NCBI RefSeq assembly: GCF_030063445.1
Contig: NZ_JASITD010000005.1
Location: 186,001-250,000, forward strand
Source of the DNA: Hymenobacter sp. H14-R3
Lineage (GTDB): Bacteria; Bacteroidota; Bacteroidia; Cytophagales; Hymenobacteraceae
Length of the DNA stretch: 64,000 bases
Reading direction: 5' to 3'
The position numbers and the translations under genes were made by a program. Shown here piece by piece: positions 59,318 to 64,000 of the stretch (within the stretch, counting starts at the first letter, position 1; each line of letters starts with the position of its first letter). Under the pieces are notes generated by a model. The model did no database searches and had not been told where the DNA came from. It saw only the letters and a list, made by a program, of their open reading frames with translations.

Positions 59318-59950
59318 TTATAAGACGTCGGCGGCCGGGTAGCTCATGGTGTTGAGCAGCTGGGTCAGCTGGTGCAGGTAGGCTTGGTTGCGGGCTTGCT
59401 CGGCGGGGGTAGTATCGCGCCCCGAAAGCTGGCTGGCTTGCAGGGTGAGCGCGTTGGCTTCGGTGCTGAGGTTGGGGTAGCCTTTTTGCTGCACGGCCAG
59501 CAGCAGGTTGGCGGCGGCCAGCAGGCCAGGGCGCAGGCTGGCCTGCGGGTCGCCGTCGGTGAGGCGGGAAGTGGCGCTGGTGAGGTTGTCGCGCTGCTCG
59601 CGAACGGTGGCATCGTCGCGCAGGTCGGCCCGGTCCACGAGTTGCGTGAGGGTGGGCAGGAGCCCTAGCAAAGCTGCGCGAGCGGGGCTGGCCGCGGCTG
59701 TTGATTCGACCGCGACGGAATCGGGCGCGGCAAGCGGGGGCGGGGTAGCGCTGGCGCCGGAGCTATCCCGCGCCAGGCTATCGGCCGGCACGGGGGGCTG
59801 GCTCAATTCCGTTTGGTGCGCGGCCGGCTCGTCGGCGGGGTCGGAACGCAGGAAGAAATAGGCAGCGGCGGCCAGCACCAGCACGGCCAGGGCCACCAGC
59901 AGCCACGGGCTGGGGGCCGATTTTTTGGGTTGAATGCGAAGCTCGGCCAT
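59318..59950 (-). CDS. Hypothetical single-pass membrane protein
   Basis: 210 residues. A short cytoplasmic start (MAELRIQPKKSAPSPW) is followed by one membrane helix (about residues 16-34). A Pro/Ala/Ser-rich linker covers residues 35-95, and the C-terminal 110 residues are a helical domain (LLGLLPTLTQLVDRADLRDD). ATG 59950 is chosen; extra residues from 60010 precede a normal start. Not a recognised family. It pairs with the PRC-barrel gene and is divergent from the DUF2157 genes. Confidence 0.72.
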   Translation of the reverse strand: MAELRIQPKKSAPSPWLLVALAVLVLAAAAYFFLRSDPADEPAAHQTELSQPPVPADSLARDSSGASATPPPLAAPDSVAVESTAAASPARAALLGLLPTLTQLVDRADLRDDATVREQRDNLTSATSRLTDGDPQASLRPGLLAAANLLLAVQQKGYPNLSTEANALTLQASQLSGRDTTPAEQARNQAYLHQLTQLLNTMSYPAADVL

Positions 59951-60075
59951 TGGGGCAGGTAAGTTGGTAGCCCCAGTACGGGGAGTGAACGTTAGCAGTT
60001 GAGCACGCAATGTCGGCCGCCTTTGGGAATAAGCCTATGTTTACGGCTGGTTCACCCCGGTTTCATCCCGCTATC

Positions 60076-61083
60076 ATGGCTTCTACCACTACCCGCTTGC
60101 TGGCCGACCTCACCGCCGAGGGCCTGCTGCCGCCCGCCCAGGCCGCCGCCATTGCCGAGGACGAGCGCACCCGGCCCTTCTCGCTGCACCACGAGCTACG
60201 GGCACTGCTGTACCTGGGCAGCGTGCTGCTGGCGGGCGGGCTGGGCGTGCTCATTTACGAAAACCGCGACAGCCTGGGGCAGGAAATTATCACGGCGTTT
60301 ATTGCGCTGGCGATGGCCGCGGCGTTTGGCTACGCGGCGCGGCACCGGCCGGCCTTCACGTGGCAAGAGGCACCGCGCACCCGCATTGCGGCCGATTACC
60401 TGCTGGTGCTCAGCTGCTTACTATTCCTGGTGCTGGAGGGCTACGTGCAGGTGGCATACGGGGTGTTTGGCACGCGCTACGGGCTGGTGACGCTGCTGCC
60501 AGCCGTGCTGTTTTTAGGGCTGGCCTACCGGTTCGACCACCGGGGCGTGCTGGCCATGGGCCTTACGGCGCTGGCGGCCTGGGTGGGGGTGAAGGTGGCC
60601 CCGCTGGCCCTGTTTACGGGCCAGGGCTTTCCTGCGCACGAGCTGAGCGGGCCGGGGCTACTGCTGGGCCTGGGGCTGCTGGCCGTGGGGCTGGCATCGG
60701 AGCGGCTGGGCCGCAAGGCGCATTTTGCCTATACCTACCTGCTGCTGGGTAGCAACGTGGCGCTGGTGGCAGCCCTGACGCGGCTGTTTGAGGTGATTGG
60801 TGACGCGGGCGTGCTACGGCTACAGGCGCTGCTGATAACGCTGCTGGTGCTGGGCATTTGCACACTGCTGGGCTGGTATGCGCGCCGTACGCAGTCGTAT
60901 CTGTTTCTACTGCTGGCAGTTGGCTACGGCTACGTGGCCATTACGAGCCTGGTAGTATTGCTGGCGCAGCTTGGCGGCCTCGAAGGTGTTTTGTGGCCGC
61001 TGGCTTTTCTGTACTTTCCGCTCACGCTGCTGGGCATTATTCTCTTTTTCATCAACATCAAGAAAATTCTTCGCATCGCATGA
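60076..61083 (+). CDS. DUF2157 integral membrane protein
   Basis: 335 residues. The N-terminal soluble part has the DUF2157 pattern: TTRLLADLTAEGLLPPAQAA and LHHELRALLYLGSVLLAGGL leading into the first helix. About ten membrane helices follow, with very Leu/Ala-rich composition. The function of the family is unknown. The stop codon overlaps the next start (ATGA), so the two membrane proteins are co-translated and may form a complex. ATG 60076 is preferred over an in-frame codon at 60010. Confidence 0.82.
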   Translation: MASTTTRLLADLTAEGLLPPAQAAAIAEDERTRPFSLHHELRALLYLGSVLLAGGLGVLIYENRDSLGQEIITAFIALAMAAAFGYAARHRPAFTWQEAPRTRIAADYLLVLSCLLFLVLEGYVQVAYGVFGTRYGLVTLLPAVLFLGLAYRFDHRGVLAMGLTALAAWVGVKVAPLALFTGQGFPAHELSGPGLLLGLGLLAVGLASERLGRKAHFAYTYLLLGSNVALVAALTRLFEVIGDAGVLRLQALLITLLVLGICTLLGWYARRTQSYLFLLLAVGYGYVAITSLVVLLAQLGGLEGVLWPLAFLYFPLTLLGIILFFINIKKILRIA

Positions 61084-62276
61084 GCTGGAAAGCCTACCCT
61101 ACCGCCTGGGCCCGCCACGATGCGCGCCGCGCCGCGGCCCGCCGCTGGCAGCAGCGCGGCCTGCTCACGCCCGCCCAGCTGGCCGCCATCGAGGCCGCCT
61201 CGCCCGTAGCGTACTACCGGCCGGTGCTGTTTGTGCGCATCGGGTTGTTTGTGGCTACGCTACTGGGCGTGGCTAGTTTTGTACTTCTGCTGGTCATTAC
61301 CATCAATAATGGCTTTAGTGAGGGAGGCATCATTGCCTTCAGTTTAGTGGTGGCAGCCGCGGCGACAGTGGTGCTGGAACTAGTCATCAGAAGTTCTGAG
61401 CACTACCGCTCGGGAGTTGATAACGCCTTGCTATACAGTGCGTTGCTGGCCTGGGCAGTAGCCGTAGGTATCATGGTTAGTAAGCTCATTCCCAACCATT
61501 ACCACGACACAGCACTCATGGGGCCCTGGCTCTGGCTGTGGCTGGTGCCGGGCCTGCTGACGCTGCTGCTGGCCCTGGTGCGCTATGCCGACCCAGTGGT
61601 GGCCCTGCTCACCTTTGGGGCGGGCTTGGCGCTGCTGGGCCACGTGCTGCTGCAAGTACCCATTGGCTTGCTGCTGCTGCCTTTTGTGGTAATGCTGGCC
61701 GCAGCCGGCCTGCACGCCTGGCTGCGCACGCTGGCGGCGCGGGCCGATTATCCCTATTACCGTAGTAGCCTGCTGGTGCTGCGCACGCTGGCGCTGGCGG
61801 CTATTTACTTGGCTGGCAACTACTTCGTGATGCGGGAGGGCAACGCGGCTCTGCACGGCGGCAATGGCCCCTCGGAGCAGATACCGCTCGCGCCGCTGTT
61901 CTACGTGCTCACGGCCGTGGTTCCGGTTGCTTACATCGTGCTGGGCCTGCGCCGCCACGACCGGCTGCTGCTGCTGCTGGGCTTGCTGGCGGTGGCCTTC
62001 TCGCTGTTTACGCTGCGCTACTACCACTCGGTGCTGCCGCCTGCGGTGGCCGCCACGGCGGGCGGGGCCGTGCTGCTGGCCCTGGCGCTGGGGGCCCTGC
62101 GCTACCTGCGCACGCCGCGCCACGGCTTCGCCGCCGCCGATGAAACGGAGCCGCCGCACTTCAATCTCGAAAGCTTTATCGTGGCCCAAACAGCGCACGT
62201 GCCGGCAGCCGTTGAGCCCGGGTTTGAGTTTGGCGGCGGCCACTCGGGCGGGGGTGGGGCCGAGGGGCAGTTTTGA
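61080..62276 (+). CDS. Integral membrane protein, DUF2157-like paralogue
   Basis: 398 residues. The N-terminus repeats the pattern of its neighbour (RWQQRGLLTPAQLAAIEAAS, then a Pro-Val-Ala-Tyr-Tyr stretch before the first helix), followed by about ten helices. The C-terminus ends in a soluble tail with a Gly-rich end (FEFGGGHSGGGG). Start at 61080 overlaps the previous stop by four bases. Function unknown; the pair probably arose by duplication. Confidence 0.78.
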   Translation: MSWKAYPTAWARHDARRAAARRWQQRGLLTPAQLAAIEAASPVAYYRPVLFVRIGLFVATLLGVASFVLLLVITINNGFSEGGIIAFSLVVAAAATVVLELVIRSSEHYRSGVDNALLYSALLAWAVAVGIMVSKLIPNHYHDTALMGPWLWLWLVPGLLTLLLALVRYADPVVALLTFGAGLALLGHVLLQVPIGLLLLPFVVMLAAAGLHAWLRTLAARADYPYYRSSLLVLRTLALAAIYLAGNYFVMREGNAALHGGNGPSEQIPLAPLFYVLTAVVPVAYIVLGLRRHDRLLLLLGLLAVAFSLFTLRYYHSVLPPAVAATAGGAVLLALALGALRYLRTPRHGFAAADETEPPHFNLESFIVAQTAHVPAAVEPGFEFGGGHSGGGGAEGQF

Positions 62277-62418
62277 GGGCGGGCTATTGTGCAGCGGGAT
62301 ACAGCACCACTTATAGAGTTTGCGCTACATTTCTGGCGACACTGGCCCGAAGTAACCTCGGGCCAGGTAGTGGAGAAGTACTTGTTAAAACAGCGGTGCT
62401 ACATCTTCTGCCAGTCAA

Positions 62419-63393
62419 TTAACCAAACGCGAGGGCGGGCTCAACTGCATGCTTCGATTTCGGCAGCAGCTTCAGTAAATGCAGGGCATTGGCCACGCAA
62501 TCGCGGGCGCTGTAATGCGTATCCAGAAAAATGGTTTCCCCCTGATACGATAACTGCTGTGAGCTACGCTCTTTGCCCGAGGGATACCAGCTCAGCAGCA
62601 CCGTTTTCTTGCCGGCTTTGTCTGGCAGCGGAATAGGCAGCTTGTCTTGTCCATGTAAAACCAGCTCAGCCGCTTTTAGCAGAATATCCTTCCACGTTTT
62701 GAGCGCATGCTCCTGGCCGTCTGGCAAGCGCAGCCATAGTGGTTTGCCCAGTTGCTTGGCAGGGTCGGTCAGGTCAGTGGACAGGGGATAGTATTTTTTG
62801 GTCGCTATGGGCACTGAGGCACTGTTGGCTTGGCGCAACCGGGCCTTAGCAACGGGCGAAACAACAGCGGCATTTGGTTCTGCAGCAGGAGTCGTGCCAA
62901 GGCCGTGCCCGCTGTGGGCCGCATCCAATAGCTGAAGCAATTGTATGGCCGCCGGAAGTAGCCCGTCGGCACGCAGCTCAATGGTAGAAGTAGGCTCGTA
63001 GTGCGAGTGGCCGGGCGCATAGCAGTGCCAGTTCAGCCCATCGGTAATGAAAAACGAAACTGGCTTGAGCGAAAAAGCATAGCCAATCAGCGCGCCCACG
63101 TGGCCGAGTTTATCGAGGCTTTCGCCCAACTTCTTCGCCTCTACTACCGACTGAATGGTGCCGGCCGGACCCTTCAGCACGTAATCCAGAGATTGCTTGT
63201 TTTCAATGGTACGCTCGGGCTCTACCATGCGCACATCGGCCGTGTTCCAGCCCAGCGCTCGTAGTACGGGGTCAATGAGCGCGGCGCGGGTAGCCGCTTC
63301 ATTCTTACTGAGCAGTGGGTAGTTCTGCTCGGCCTGGCGCCAAACTTCGCTGAGGGTGGCTACCAGCGTGGCTAGCGGGCTAATGATGGGCAT
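62419..63393 (-). CDS. Orphan protein with type I restriction HsdR N-terminal nuclease-like domain
   Basis: 324 residues. The N-terminal 110 residues match the HsdR-N fold: LSKNEAATRAALIDPVLRAL, GWN, then the PD-(D/E)xK nuclease triad (Asp70 in SLDYVL, Glu85 and Lys87 in VVEAKKLG). The helicase part of HsdR is absent, as are HsdM and HsdS genes. The C-terminal 130 residues are an unrecognised domain (KKYYPLSTDLTDPAKQLGKP, then TWKDILLKAAELVLHG). ATG 63393 begins just before the domain. GC content is below that of neighbours, suggesting acquisition; a stand-alone nuclease or defence role is possible. Confidence 0.75.
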   Translation of the reverse strand: MPIISPLATLVATLSEVWRQAEQNYPLLSKNEAATRAALIDPVLRALGWNTADVRMVEPERTIENKQSLDYVLKGPAGTIQSVVEAKKLGESLDKLGHVGALIGYAFSLKPVSFFITDGLNWHCYAPGHSHYEPTSTIELRADGLLPAAIQLLQLLDAAHSGHGLGTTPAAEPNAAVVSPVAKARLRQANSASVPIATKKYYPLSTDLTDPAKQLGKPLWLRLPDGQEHALKTWKDILLKAAELVLHGQDKLPIPLPDKAGKKTVLLSWYPSGKERSSQQLSYQGETIFLDTHYSARDCVANALHLLKLLPKSKHAVEPALAFG

Positions 63394-63476
63394 ACACAAA
63401 GGAAGCGTTACTAAAGCACAACGATAAAGAACTGGCATCCTGGCCGCAACTGGGAGCAGTGCTTGATGCTAAGCGG

Positions 63477-63890
63477 CTAGCGGCGGCTTGCCCGCAGCCA
63501 GCTTTCGGCCGCCGCCTGGTCGGTGAATAACTCGACCTCGAACTGATTGCCAATCAGCTTGCGCAGCCCGTTGGCCGACTCTACCGACATGGCGTCGGGG
63601 TTGTCAAGGTGCGCCCAGTGGCGCAGGCCGCAGGCGGCGGCGTGGGGCAGCCACACGCGTTGCAGCCAGTCGAGCGAGCTGTCCCAGCGGCCCACTAGGT
63701 GGCGGTTGTCGTTGAGTACGCTGGTCAGTTTTTCCTGCTTCATGCGGTCGAGGTAGGCCAGGGCCCCGGCCGACACGTTGGCGGCGGTGGGGTAGCCCGT
63801 CCAGTCAGCATAAAGCCAGAGGTCGCGGTCGGGCCGGTGAATAGAGAGGTAGGTCTTGCCAGTGGGGGAGCGCAGTTCTTCGAGCAGCAT
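63477..63890 (-). CDS. STAS/SpoIIAA-like protein
   Basis: 137 residues. The pattern LSIHRPDRDLWLYADWTGYP, then VSAGALAYLDRMKQEKLTSV and LNDNRHLVGRWDSS resembles STAS-type or SpoIIAA-like proteins found widely in Bacteroidota. No membrane segment or signal peptide. It is separate from the nuclease-like gene by 83 bases on the same strand. Regulatory role is likely but no partner kinase is visible. The last 110 bases of the window beyond the start show a possible -7 element (TATTTTCG, minus strand) and nothing else. Confidence 0.6.
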   Translation of the reverse strand: MLLEELRSPTGKTYLSIHRPDRDLWLYADWTGYPTAANVSAGALAYLDRMKQEKLTSVLNDNRHLVGRWDSSLDWLQRVWLPHAAACGLRHWAHLDNPDAMSVESANGLRKLIGNQFEVELFTDQAAAESWLRASRR

Positions 63891-64000
63891 GGGGCGAAAA
63901 TACGGGTAGGAAACGCAAGTAGTCGGGCGCGCAAGCTACTTTAACTAAGGCAACGGGAGGTTTGTATTTACCAGTCAACCAGCTAGCCGCCTCGTAATCG

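Noticed and set aside
62419-63393. Complete type I restriction system
   Set aside because: Only an HsdR N-terminal-like domain is present; no HsdM, HsdS or helicase part is found nearby.

Overview
The window reads as chromosomal DNA of a GC-rich member of the Bacteroidota, most probably a Hymenobacter-like organism. Supporting signs are promoters of the TAnnTTTG type, gliding/type IX secretion genes (gldB, gldD) and a decayed type IX sorting-domain remnant, a Bacteroidota TamL-TamB pair, the mutY-ssb-gldD neighbourhood, and frequent TTG/GTG starts without Shine-Dalgarno sequences. The genus is an inference from style and gene order. I found no rRNA, tRNA, CRISPR array or intact transposase.

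Layout. 1-6.9 kb: the lysA start, a DinB-like protein, an old yellow enzyme, a secreted oxidoreductase, a secreted glycosidase and a pirin. 6.9-11.5 kb: an aromatic amino acid operon (pheA, aminotransferase, tyrA, DAHP synthase-chorismate mutase) preceded by an apparent Phe/Tyr leader-peptide attenuator. 11.6-18.8 kb: exported hydrolases, a DUF1028 protein, an M13 peptidase, dense palindromic repeats and a broken secreted-protein gene. 19-27.8 kb: tamB-tamL, divergent from a MoxR ATPase. 28-31.4 kb: envelope genes including gldB. 31.6-35.1 kb: HU, a TPR protein, a 29-residue ribosome-type peptide and RNase G on the minus strand. 35.2-40 kb: mutY, ssb, gldD, recG. 42.2-51 kb: a complete fatty acid beta-oxidation cluster (fadD, marR, fadN, fadA, fadE) with a hicAB toxin-antitoxin pair between fadA and fadE. 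51-59 kb: an arginase-fold protein, cytochrome b5, murQ, small exported proteins, the GTPases Der and Era, and ferrochelatase. 59-64 kb: membrane proteins, an orphan HsdR-N nuclease-like protein and a STAS-like protein.

How parts work together. The aromatic operon supplies the whole Phe/Tyr branch, and the leader would couple its transcription to charged tRNA-Phe and tRNA-Tyr. In the fad cluster, a shared 17-bp motif upstream of marR and fadE suggests that the MarR protein controls itself and the acyl-CoA dehydrogenase. Intergenic space is unusually rich in inverted repeats. Nine loci look like paired REP elements (BIMEs) with the GTAG tetranucleotide at their outer ends, and the stop codons of several neighbouring genes lie inside that tetranucleotide. 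Five other loci have arms built from short degenerate tandem repeats.
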